From: Butyrivibrio sp.
Lineage (GTDB): Bacteria > Bacillota > Clostridia > Lachnospirales > Lachnospiraceae
Assembly: GCF_017635265.1 (NCBI RefSeq)
Contig: NZ_JAGBLU010000128.1
Span: 1 to 64,000 of the forward strand
DNA length: 64,000 nucleotides
Reading direction: 5' to 3'
Shown here: positions 17,392-25,324 of the stretch, in pieces
Layout: each line of letters opens with the position of its first letter
Position numbering within the stretch: the first letter of the stretch is position 1
Program-made: the position numbers and the translations under genes
The notes under the pieces: generated by a model
What the model was told of the DNA's origin: nothing
The model's input: the letters and a program-made list of their open reading frames with translations, nothing else
Database searches by the model: none

Positions 17392-18795
17392 TTAGTAAGC
17401 ATTCTTATTGACAAAACCGTAACGGATAGTTCCAAGCATTATCTTGAAATCAAAAGTCATGGTCCAATTTTCGATGTAATAAATATCGTATTCAATTCTT
17501 TTCCTGATAGAAGTATCACCGCGATAACCATTTATCTGAGCCCAGCCGGTAAGTCCCGGTCTAACCTGATGCTTCACCATATAACGTGGGATCTGCTCTT
17601 TAAACTTTTCAACAAATTGCGGTCTCTCTGGGCGAGGTCCAACCAGAGACATTTGACCGATAAATATGTTAAAAAACTGCGGCATCTCATCAATACTGGT
17701 CTTTCTAAGAATTGCTCCAACCTTGGTAACTCTCGGATCCCCCTTTGTCGTCCAGCCCTTCTTTTCCTCCGCCTCAGTCTGAACCTTCATGGTTCTGAAC
17801 TTATACATCTTAAAAGGAACACCGCCAAGGCCGATTCTCTCCTGCTTATATATAATAGGCCCCTTACTTGTAGCCTTAACTGCAATAGCCGCAGCCAGCA
17901 TGACAGGTGAAAAGAGAATAATAGCAAATAAAGATCCCACAATATCCACCAGTCTTTTTGCTACCTTGTTGAATGAATTGGAAAGGGGCACATATCTTAT
18001 GTTGATGACCGGCATTCCCTGAACATCCTCTGTGTAAGGATTACTCGGAAAAAGAGATGAATAATCCGGAATGAACTTGGTATGAACACCTGATTTTTCA
18101 CACTGTGCCACAAGCTCTTCCAATCTGTCATAATCATCCAAAGGAAGTGTTATCGTTATCTCATCATAATTGTTATTTTCAAGGTAAAGCCCCAGCTGCT
18201 CGATTTTGCCTACAACCTTAACTCCGTGGTAATTGGTTCCAAGAGGTACAAAATCATCCAAAACGCCTGCAATCTCATAGCCCCATTGCGGATTGTCAAG
18301 AATACGACTGATATAACCTTCTGCTGCCCTTGAGTAGCCAACCAGCAAAACGTGTTTTAAATTGTATCCCTTTTTCCTGATATATCTGAGAAACTTTCTA
18401 AGCACAATTCTGAAGGCAGTTGCAAATGTTACATTGAGCACTGCAAATATAATCATCATTGATCGCGAAAAGTCGTTGTGCTTTAAAAGGAAAAGAATTA
18501 CCCAAAAGCCGAGGATTCCAGCCACATTGGCCTTGACCACATCCATGAACTCATCCCACATTCTGAGGGCTCGCCTGGGTGTGTAAAGCTGAACCATATA
18601 GTAAAGAACAAGGTACGCAGGCACCAAAAAATAAAGCGCTCTGAAGTAGATTTCCATAGGCAAATGACCACCCGGAAGTCTCTTACTAAATAATTCAAAC
18701 TTTATAAAATAAGACGCAATGTAAGAACCGGCTACAATGAGCCCGTCCGCAACCACGTGCGCCCTGTTTAAATGAACCTGATTGTCTTTTATCAT
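17392..18795 (-). CDS. Undecaprenyl-phosphate sugar phosphotransferase (WcaJ/CpsE type)
   Basis: This enzyme starts repeat-unit synthesis by moving a sugar-1-phosphate from a UDP-sugar to undecaprenyl phosphate. The 467-residue protein has four N-terminal membrane helices, a CoA-binding-like soluble domain (VLLVGYSRAAEGYI) and a C-terminal bacterial sugar transferase domain from about residue 275 (KRLVDIVGSLFAI, YKQERIGLGG, MYKFRTM, DEMPQFFNIFIGQMSLVGPR, VRPGLTGWAQ). Full-length WcaJ-type enzymes often use UDP-glucose, but the sugar is not certain. Its ATG overlaps the GT2 stop (ATGA), indicating coupled translation. It is the last gene of the operon. Confidence 0.93.
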   Translation of the reverse strand: MIKDNQVHLNRAHVVADGLIVAGSYIASYFIKFELFSKRLPGGHLPMEIYFRALYFLVPAYLVLYYMVQLYTPRRALRMWDEFMDVVKANVAGILGFWVILFLLKHNDFSRSMMIIFAVLNVTFATAFRIVLRKFLRYIRKKGYNLKHVLLVGYSRAAEGYISRILDNPQWGYEIAGVLDDFVPLGTNYHGVKVVGKIEQLGLYLENNNYDEITITLPLDDYDRLEELVAQCEKSGVHTKFIPDYSSLFPSNPYTEDVQGMPVINIRYVPLSNSFNKVAKRLVDIVGSLFAIILFSPVMLAAAIAVKATSKGPIIYKQERIGLGGVPFKMYKFRTMKVQTEAEEKKGWTTKGDPRVTKVGAILRKTSIDEMPQFFNIFIGQMSLVGPRPERPQFVEKFKEQIPRYMVKHQVRPGLTGWAQINGYRGDTSIRKRIEYDIYYIENWTMTFDFKIMLGTIRYGFVNKNAY

Positions 18796-19763
18796 AAAAA
18801 TACAGCCCCAAACTTCCTGGCACAGTTAATCCACAGCTCCAGCTGCATCCTAAAACTGTTAAAAATTTCTTTTCTCCCAAATGCCACTTTTTTGTCGGCA
18901 TTATTTATAATCTTGGAAAAGCCTATAGACAGCCCCTTTAGATGTGCTCCTCCAAGTCCCCTCTTTGTATAGAAAACATGCTTTATCAATATGCCTGCTA
19001 TAATAAGCGGCAGATTTATCACTATTTGCCAAAGCAACATATTTTTATAGATAAAGTATAAATTATTTCCAGCCGTAAGTTCAACCTTAAATCTGTTATA
19101 TCTTGAGCCGCTTGTTCCGCTCCCTGCATGATAAACAACAGCCTTGGGCTCACAAACATTTATATAACCTTTGAGCCTTGCCCTGTAGCCGATATCCACA
19201 TCCTCAAGGTAACAAAAATGTACCTCATCAAACAGCCCCACCTCTGAAAAGAGCTCTCTTCTGTAAATTGCAGCTCCGGCACAGGCGCTGGTCACAGGCT
19301 CTAAGCCCGAAAAATACTTATTGTCCTTATCTCTTCCCGGTGAAAAAGCCCATCCAAGAGCGCAGTACAAATCACCCGAATCATCAATAAGATGCGGCTC
19401 TTTAAACTGAAGCATTTTTGCCTGAGCACTGAATATCTTCTTTTTTCTGTCCATTGTTGCAACGAGCTTTTCCAAGACATCTTCGCAGCAGACAGTATCA
19501 TCATTTAATAAAAAAACATATTCCGCATCACAGGATTTTATTCCCACATTCACAGCGTGGGCAAATCCCGTATTCTCCGGAAGAGCAACCAGTGTCACCC
19601 TCGGATAATTATGCGCTATAAACTCCTGACTTCCATCAGTTGAGCCATTGTCAATTATATACACTCTGAAATCCCTAAAAGTCTGTTTTTTTAAACTTTC
19701 AAGGCAATCAGTCAAAAACTTTTTTCCATTGTAATTAGGTATAATAACGCCTACTTTATCCAT
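18792..19763 (-). CDS. Glycosyltransferase family 2, WbbL-like
   Basis: A GT-A enzyme of about 323 residues opening VGVIIPNYNG, with IDNGSTDGS, the DXD-type LLNDDTV, TSACAGAAIYRRELFSEVG and the acceptor-side YLEDVDIGYRARLKGY. This is the classical rhamnosyltransferase WbbL layout, so a dTDP-rhamnose donor is plausible. A hydrophobic segment around 245-265 (WQIVINLPLIIAGILI) may hold it to the membrane. The ATG at 19763 has GAGGA eight bases upstream; an in-frame ATG at 19778 overlaps the preceding stop as ATGA and is a reasonable alternative. It is coupled to the phosphotransferase gene by a 4-nt overlap. Confidence 0.87.
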   Translation of the reverse strand: MDKVGVIIPNYNGKKFLTDCLESLKKQTFRDFRVYIIDNGSTDGSQEFIAHNYPRVTLVALPENTGFAHAVNVGIKSCDAEYVFLLNDDTVCCEDVLEKLVATMDRKKKIFSAQAKMLQFKEPHLIDDSGDLYCALGWAFSPGRDKDNKYFSGLEPVTSACAGAAIYRRELFSEVGLFDEVHFCYLEDVDIGYRARLKGYINVCEPKAVVYHAGSGTSGSRYNRFKVELTAGNNLYFIYKNMLLWQIVINLPLIIAGILIKHVFYTKRGLGGAHLKGLSIGFSKIINNADKKVAFGRKEIFNSFRMQLELWINCARKFGAVFL

Positions 19764-19774
19764 AAGCGATGTCC

Positions 19775-21187
19775 TCATATATTCCTTATGATCTGCGGAT
19801 CCCACATAACTCTAAGTCCACGCCTTTTCATCTCTTCACCGATTTTCAGGTTAATCCTAAGGATTTCTTCCTCTGTCAAAGTATCAATCTTTTCACGATA
19901 AGATTTTAATGATTCAGTATTACCTGTAGATTCATCCACGTAATCAAAACCTGCAATTTCATTAAACACTTTCGCAAGTTCCGGTCTTAAGTTCATGCAC
20001 CTTATATCTACTGCAAAACAATCCTGCTGTACTACAGCCTTGTGCTGAAGACCGCCACTATAGTAGACTCGCATTCCCTTATAGAGAGAAGTGCCATCCT
20101 TCTTATAAATACCACCTGCGATTCTGCCTTTCTTGTTAACGAGCTTACCTCCGACACATCCTATATCCTTCCTCTGAGAAAAGATATCCTGTGTATAATT
20201 AATGCGATAGAAACCAAGATGAGGTAGCCCTACTACTTCGCAGTCTATGCCAAAGCTTTTCATATTGTCTCGTACAGCATCTTGCCCTGCCTGATAAGCA
20301 TACATCTTACTGGTCGGATTGGCCGCAGTAGATCCCTTGTGACATCTCCAATGATAAAGAACTTTATCTATATGCGCTATCTGATCCTGTGCCATAGGCA
20401 TAGACAAAGTTGCCTCTAAAGTAGCCCTAAGAAATAAATCAAAATCCTGAGCTCCGTCGTATTTTTTTCTGAATTTAAGCCTCTTTATAACATCTGCTCT
20501 CATTACAGTAAAATGGCAGATATAATTATTGGACAAAAGATAATCCAGATTAAAAGAAGGCTTTGCATGATGCTCATAGTATAAATTCTTATTGTCATCA
20601 AATTTGTCTTCATCAGAATAGATAAGCCTTATGGGGCATGCCTGAAACTGAGACAGGCGGTTTCTTTTCATGCTCTTTATGATAACTCTGGACATTTCAA
20701 ACAAGGCATCGGGAGTAAGGATATCATCGTGATCCAAAAGACCTATGTAATCGCCCTTAGCTTTCTCAATACCTCTGTTGGTATTCTCTGAAATTCCATC
20801 ATTGGAATCAAGATGATAATACTTGATTCTGGGATCCTCCTTCACATATTCTTTTACCAGATCTGATTCTTCCAAGGATGCATCTGCAAGTACCAGTTCC
20901 CAGTTCCCATATGTTTGGTTAATTACAGAATCAATCATCTGGCGAAGGTAATTTTCAGGAGTATTAAAAAGAGGCACTACGATGCTAAAACGCACAGCGC
21001 CTCCTGTTTCTGCCAAAGACTTGTATTCCTGTTTCTGTTCTGCAAGTACAGCTTCGGACAGATTATTATAAGTATATTTTTCATTGAAATTATTGGAGAT
21101 TCTCTCAAGAGCAGCAAAGAATGCGGGCTTTAAGCCATTGCGTTTTGCATATGCTATTGTTTTCTTTGCCGCATTCTTTATGCTCAT
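19775..21187 (-). CDS. Glycosyltransferase family 2 with C-terminal extension
   Basis: A 470-residue protein. The GT-A domain spans about residues 65-300, with FSIVVPLFNTP, ELVLADASLE, the DXD motif GLLDHDDIL and DGAQDFDLFLRATL. The remaining 170 residues form a second, partial domain resembling the second half of the tandem GT2 proteins at 23229 and 25325 (GCVGGKLVNKKGRIAGGI), but without a full donor site. It lies downstream of pgm, separated by a conserved hairpin element at 21255-21285. The ATG follows GGAGA. Donor and acceptor are unknown. Confidence 0.82.
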   Translation of the reverse strand: MSIKNAAKKTIAYAKRNGLKPAFFAALERISNNFNEKYTYNNLSEAVLAEQKQEYKSLAETGGAVRFSIVVPLFNTPENYLRQMIDSVINQTYGNWELVLADASLEESDLVKEYVKEDPRIKYYHLDSNDGISENTNRGIEKAKGDYIGLLDHDDILTPDALFEMSRVIIKSMKRNRLSQFQACPIRLIYSDEDKFDDNKNLYYEHHAKPSFNLDYLLSNNYICHFTVMRADVIKRLKFRKKYDGAQDFDLFLRATLEATLSMPMAQDQIAHIDKVLYHWRCHKGSTAANPTSKMYAYQAGQDAVRDNMKSFGIDCEVVGLPHLGFYRINYTQDIFSQRKDIGCVGGKLVNKKGRIAGGIYKKDGTSLYKGMRVYYSGGLQHKAVVQQDCFAVDIRCMNLRPELAKVFNEIAGFDYVDESTGNTESLKSYREKIDTLTEEEILRINLKIGEEMKRRGLRVMWDPQIIRNI

Positions 21188-21254
21188 GTGAAATAATTCT
21201 CCATTTTTTATAAGGAAGTTTTGCTCTCAGCTAATGCTTCGCCAAAACACGTTC

Positions 21255-21285
21255 ACACCAGACTCGAAATTACCTCGTCAAGTGT
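21255..21285 (-). repeat. Hairpin element family B, copy 1
   Basis: On the minus strand ACACT pairs with GGTGT, a T-T mismatch follows, then GAC pairs with GTC around the 13-nt loop GAGGTAATTTCGA. The same layout with different paired bases occurs twice at 61160-61242. It lies in the pgm-GT2 gap, starting just after the pgm stop codon. Confidence 0.65.
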
Positions 21286-21287
21286 TC

Positions 21288-23027
21288 TCAGCCTATTACA
21301 GCCTTTACAGCGTTAGTAAGTTCATCCTGAAGCTTGTCTGCATCAGCAAGGTCTTTACCCTTAACTCCCATATAGAATTTAATCTTAGGCTCAGTTCCTG
21401 AAGGTCTTGCGCAACACCAAGCGTCATTATCCAGTGCAAAGTAAAGAACATTTGATGTAGGAAGTCCTGTCTCGCCTTCTTTACCTGTAGCCATTTCAAG
21501 AGTCTTACCTGTCTTGTAATCTCTGAACTCTTCAACCTTCCACTGACCAAATTCCTTAGGTGGATTGCTGCGGAGCTTATCCATAAGTGCTGCGATCTGC
21601 TCTGCGCCTTCCTTGCCCTTCATTGTGATTGAGTACTGGCCTTCCTTGTAATAACCGTACTCCTCGTACATATCGATCATAGCGTCCCATACGCTCTTGC
21701 CCTGCTTTTTGTAGAAAGCAGCAAGCTCGCAGAGACACATAACTGCAACAACAGCATCCTTATCTCTTGCGTGTGTTCCTGCAAGACATCCATAGGACTC
21801 CTCAAGACCAAATACATAGTTGTGAGACTGACCGTTCTGTTCAAAGAGCTTGATCTGCTCGCCGATGTACTTAAATCCAGTAAGAACTTCAATGTAGTGG
21901 CAGCCGTACTTCTTAGCAACAGCCTTAGCCATGTTTGTAGTAACGATTGTAGTAACAAATGCAGGGTTAGCCGGCATTGTGTTTGTCTTTGTGCGCTCTC
22001 TTAAAATATAGTCACCAATGAGCATACCTGACATATTTCCTGTAAATCCAACATACTCGCCTGTCTTTGTATCTTTTGCATAGATTCCAAGACGATCTGC
22101 ATCAGGGTCAGTAGCAAGAACGATATCTGCATCTTTTTCTTTTGCAAGCTCAAGAGCCAGCTTAAATGCCTTAGGATCCTCGGGGTTAGGATACTCAAGT
22201 GTTGTGAAATCAGGATCCGGAAGCTCCTGTTCAGGAACTACAAATACATTCTTAAATCCAAGCTCTTTAAGAACTCGTCTGACAGGAAGATTTCCTGTTC
22301 CATGGAATGGTGTATAAACAATTGTAAACTTATCAGCCATCTCATCAATAACATCCTGATGAATGATCTGCTTTTTAAGTTCAACCATGTACTTGTCATC
22401 AAGTTCTTCGCCAAAAGACTCATAAAGACCTGCCTTTACAGCTTCTTCCTTTGGCATTGTCTTTACTTCATTGTAATCAGTAATTGCCATAACTTCACTG
22501 ATGATTCCGGTATCGTGAGGAGGTGTAATCTGTGCGCCATCCTCCCAGTAAACCTTGTATCCGTTATATTCAGGCGGGTTGTGTGAAGCTGTAACCATTA
22601 CACCTGCGATACATCCAAACTCTCTAAGTGCAAAAGAAAGCTCCGGTGTAGGACGAAGAATATCACTAACGTAAGCCTTGATTCCATTAGCAGCAAGGCA
22701 AAGAGCTGTTTCCTCTGCAAACTCTGGAGAAAACCTTCTGCAGTCATAAGAAATTGCAACACCCTTTTTAGCTGCATCAGCGCCGCCATGCTTCTTGATA
22801 TAGTTGGCAAGTCCCTGTGTAGCCTTTCTTACAGTATATTTATTCATTCTGTTGGTGCCGGCACCGATTACTCCGCGAAGTCCGCCTGTACCAAATTCAA
22901 GCTCTCTATAAAAACGATCCTCAACCTCATCTTCATTATTTCTGATTGCAAGGAGTTCATCTTTGGTCTCCTGATCGAAATAATCATTGTTAAGCCAATA
23001 CTCAAATTGTTCTGTAGCTTTGCTCAT
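21288..23027 (-). CDS. pgcA: Phosphoglucomutase/phosphomannomutase
   Basis: An alpha-D-phosphohexomutase interconverting hexose-6-phosphate and hexose-1-phosphate, here most likely glucose, feeding dTDP-glucose and UDP-glucose synthesis. The 579-residue protein has the phosphoserine loop VMVTASHNPPEYNGYKVYW, the metal motif ATDPDADRLGIYA, the sugar-recognition segment GLEESYGCL and the phosphate-binding RPSGTEPKIKFYM, all intact. Its length is typical of the Firmicutes PgcA group. The ATG has GGAGGA upstream. The leader contains the long structured element at 23051-23183, downstream of an extended -10 promoter, so it may be regulated separately within the locus. Confidence 0.93.
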   Translation of the reverse strand: MSKATEQFEYWLNNDYFDQETKDELLAIRNNEDEVEDRFYRELEFGTGGLRGVIGAGTNRMNKYTVRKATQGLANYIKKHGGADAAKKGVAISYDCRRFSPEFAEETALCLAANGIKAYVSDILRPTPELSFALREFGCIAGVMVTASHNPPEYNGYKVYWEDGAQITPPHDTGIISEVMAITDYNEVKTMPKEEAVKAGLYESFGEELDDKYMVELKKQIIHQDVIDEMADKFTIVYTPFHGTGNLPVRRVLKELGFKNVFVVPEQELPDPDFTTLEYPNPEDPKAFKLALELAKEKDADIVLATDPDADRLGIYAKDTKTGEYVGFTGNMSGMLIGDYILRERTKTNTMPANPAFVTTIVTTNMAKAVAKKYGCHYIEVLTGFKYIGEQIKLFEQNGQSHNYVFGLEESYGCLAGTHARDKDAVVAVMCLCELAAFYKKQGKSVWDAMIDMYEEYGYYKEGQYSITMKGKEGAEQIAALMDKLRSNPPKEFGQWKVEEFRDYKTGKTLEMATGKEGETGLPTSNVLYFALDNDAWCCARPSGTEPKIKFYMGVKGKDLADADKLQDELTNAVKAVIG

Positions 23028-23050
23028 CTCTCTTTCCTCCTGGTATTTAT

Positions 23051-23183
23051 CTGTGGACGCTACATATCCATTTCAGGGACGTTTTCACTCTATCTCGCAC
23101 GCAACGGTACTAATGCATCAAAAAACAATGCATAAGTACCGGCGTGCTCAAAAGCCCTAAAATGAATATGTAGCTTTCCACAG
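23051..23183 (-). promoter_or_regulatory. Putative structured leader RNA of pgm (element A, copy 1)
   Basis: The minus-strand leader folds into stacked helices: CTGTGGA/TCCACAG, GCTACATAT/ATATGTAGC, CATTTTAGGG/CCCTGAAATG, then an apical hairpin with GCACG/CGTGC, GGTACT/AGTACC, a T-T mismatch and ATGCAT/ATGCAT around a GTTTTTT-containing loop. The joining strands GGGCTTTTGAG and GAGATAGAGTGAAAACGT match the second copy upstream of rmlA (34270-34406), while nearly every helix differs there in sequence yet still pairs. The element begins about 20 nt into the transcript and ends close to the pgm ribosome binding site. Confidence 0.7.
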
Positions 23184-23208
23184 TTTAATATTCTGAAACA
23201 CTTATAAT

Positions 23209-23217
23209 ATTATAGCA
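23209..23217 (-). promoter_or_regulatory. Extended -10 promoter of pgm
   Basis: The minus strand reads TGCTATAAT, an extended -10 with a perfect TATAAT (23214-23209). No good -35 is seen. The start would be near 23202, about 20 nt before element A copy 1. Confidence 0.55.
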
Positions 23218-23228
23218 TATAAAGCCGC

Positions 23229-25265
23229 TTACTGCGTTCTTAAGCTGGAATACCCTTCAACATTCAAACTGAAATCACTTCTGTCAAGTGAGAAGTTTGG
23301 ATTGTAGTATGGATCTCCTTTATCAAGAACTTCTTTCCATTTAGTCCTGAAGTGCTCTGACTCTGCCTCGTAGCGCCTTGCATTTTCTCCCTCAAGGTCA
23401 AGGCCTCTGGAAAGTGACTCAAAGTGGAAAAGCTCTGCAAACGGTGTAAATACGTTCAGGTATCCCTTGTCACGAAGCTTTAAGCAAAAGTCCACATCAT
23501 TAAGACTAACCTGGAAACTCTCGTCAAAGCCACCGACTTCGTCATATTTAGCTCTGCTTACCATAAGGCATGCACCTGTAACTGCGCTGACATCCTGAGC
23601 GTAGCAAAGTCGGCCCATATATCCCAGATTCATTCCTGCCTGTCCGTAATGGGAATGTCCTGCTGTCCTGTGCGCTCCAAGCTTTAGAACCACTCCGGCA
23701 TGCTGGATCTTCCTGTCAGGGAAGTAAAGCTTGGCACCAACTGCGCCGACATCCTTACGCTGAGCGTACATCAAAAGCTCTTCCATCCAATTTACCGTAA
23801 TAACCTGTGTATCATTGTTCAAAAGAACTACATACTCACCTGTAGACTTTGAAACACCGTAGTTAACAACTGCCGAATAATTGAAAGATGGCTTTGAACC
23901 ATCAGCATTTAAATGAATACCACCTTCATAATAGTCAACAACCTTAACTATATCCTTTAAGGCGCCGTTTCCTAGTTCCTCGTAATAGCCCTTAATCTCC
24001 GATCCTGTGCTTCCATTCTCAACAACAATTATCTCGTAGTTGTCATAAACCGATTTCTCATAAATAGAATCAATGCATCTCTTAAGATCCTGTGCGTGCT
24101 CACAGTTTGGGATCACTATACTGATTTTTGGAGTGCCCACAACTTCATATGAAATCTTAAAGATAGTTTCAAAAGCTCTGGTACTTGTAATCTTAAAGTG
24201 GTCATAACCATGACGGCGAAGATGATCTGCCACCGCCCCCTTTGCCGCTTCGATAGCATAGGGCTTGGCATTAATATCAGATGCCACAGAGCCTGCATGA
24301 CTTCTCCAGTAATACAAAAGCTTTGGAATATGTACTATATGCTCAGCCCTATCTGTAAGACGAAGAATCATATCATGATCCTGACTTCCGTCAAATTTCG
24401 TCCTAAAGAGTTCTGTTCCATCCAAAAGAGTTCTCTTGAATACACTAAAGTGGCAAATGTAGTTATTGGCTCTTAAGTTATCAATTGCATAATCAGGCTT
24501 AAAATGCATTGTTATCATCTTATTGATGTCATCACCTTTAAAGGTAGTCTCATCACAGTAAAGATAATCAGCCTTTTCCTCATTTATAGCCTTAACATAC
24601 CAGTAGAGAACTTCAGGATGCAGAATATCATCATGGTCAAAAAGACCTATATATTCCCCTTTTGCAAGTTCAAGACAATGGTTGGTATTTCCTGAAATAC
24701 CTTCATTTTTTTCAAGCTTCATGTAGCTGATACGATTTTTCCCATCTTTGTCCCGGTACTCTTTTACAATTCTTGAAACCGATTCAATATGCTCAGCATC
24801 TGATCCGTCAGCAAGGCAAAGCTGCCAGTTTTTGTAAGTCTGAGCCAAAACGGACTCCACCATATCTCTCAAAAACTTCTCGGGAGTATTGTACAAAGGC
24901 ACAAGGATTGAAATTAGCGGTTCATACTCAAATACAGTATTCTCCTGCTGCTTTCTGGTATCTTCACTTGGGAAGCTTTCAGTTCCATAGTGAGTCATGG
25001 CTTTTTTTTCAATCTGCTTATACTTAATCTTGGCAATAACACCTTTTAAAGAACCCTGATTTCTTATCCTATCCCTCTGCCTGATAACCCAGTGCATGGT
25101 ATTTCGGGCAGGTGTAGAAGCCTTCCAGATAGGATTGTTTTTGATTCTGTCCAGTTTAAACTGAAGCTCCTGGTTTTTATCTTCAAGCTCTGCTATACGA
25201 CTTGCAAGATCCGCAGTTTTCAGCTTTTCTCTCTCATAAGCAGCCTTATAATCTAAATCACTCAT
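23229..25265 (-). CDS. Tandem-domain glycosyltransferase family 2 protein
   Basis: A 678-residue protein with an N-terminal coiled coil (about 10-45) and two GT-A domains. The first (about 115-345) has SILVPLYNTPEKFLRDMVE, the DXD motif GLFDHDDIL and GSQDHDMIL. The second (about 378-610) has ISIVIPNCEHAQDLK, VENGSTG, LLNNDTQV, VTGACLMVSR and NDVDFCLKLRDKGY. Both donor sites look intact, so one chain may add two sugars or alternate units. The ATG follows GGAGA. It lies just upstream of pgm and its promoter, downstream of a related protein. Sugars are unknown. Confidence 0.87.
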   Translation of the reverse strand: MSDLDYKAAYEREKLKTADLASRIAELEDKNQELQFKLDRIKNNPIWKASTPARNTMHWVIRQRDRIRNQGSLKGVIAKIKYKQIEKKAMTHYGTESFPSEDTRKQQENTVFEYEPLISILVPLYNTPEKFLRDMVESVLAQTYKNWQLCLADGSDAEHIESVSRIVKEYRDKDGKNRISYMKLEKNEGISGNTNHCLELAKGEYIGLFDHDDILHPEVLYWYVKAINEEKADYLYCDETTFKGDDINKMITMHFKPDYAIDNLRANNYICHFSVFKRTLLDGTELFRTKFDGSQDHDMILRLTDRAEHIVHIPKLLYYWRSHAGSVASDINAKPYAIEAAKGAVADHLRRHGYDHFKITSTRAFETIFKISYEVVGTPKISIVIPNCEHAQDLKRCIDSIYEKSVYDNYEIIVVENGSTGSEIKGYYEELGNGALKDIVKVVDYYEGGIHLNADGSKPSFNYSAVVNYGVSKSTGEYVVLLNNDTQVITVNWMEELLMYAQRKDVGAVGAKLYFPDRKIQHAGVVLKLGAHRTAGHSHYGQAGMNLGYMGRLCYAQDVSAVTGACLMVSRAKYDEVGGFDESFQVSLNDVDFCLKLRDKGYLNVFTPFAELFHFESLSRGLDLEGENARRYEAESEHFRTKWKEVLDKGDPYYNPNFSLDRSDFSLNVEGYSSLRTQ

Positions 25266-25324
25266 TTAAATCTCCAAATCAAATGCTGTTTCACATAATA
25301 CAGCTCATAAAATAATTGCCGGCC

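Noticed and set aside
23041..23190. A miniature transposable element as explanation for element A
   Set aside because: The outer ends differ between the two copies but still pair within each copy, and no target duplication or shared terminal repeat is visible. It cannot be fully excluded without more copies.
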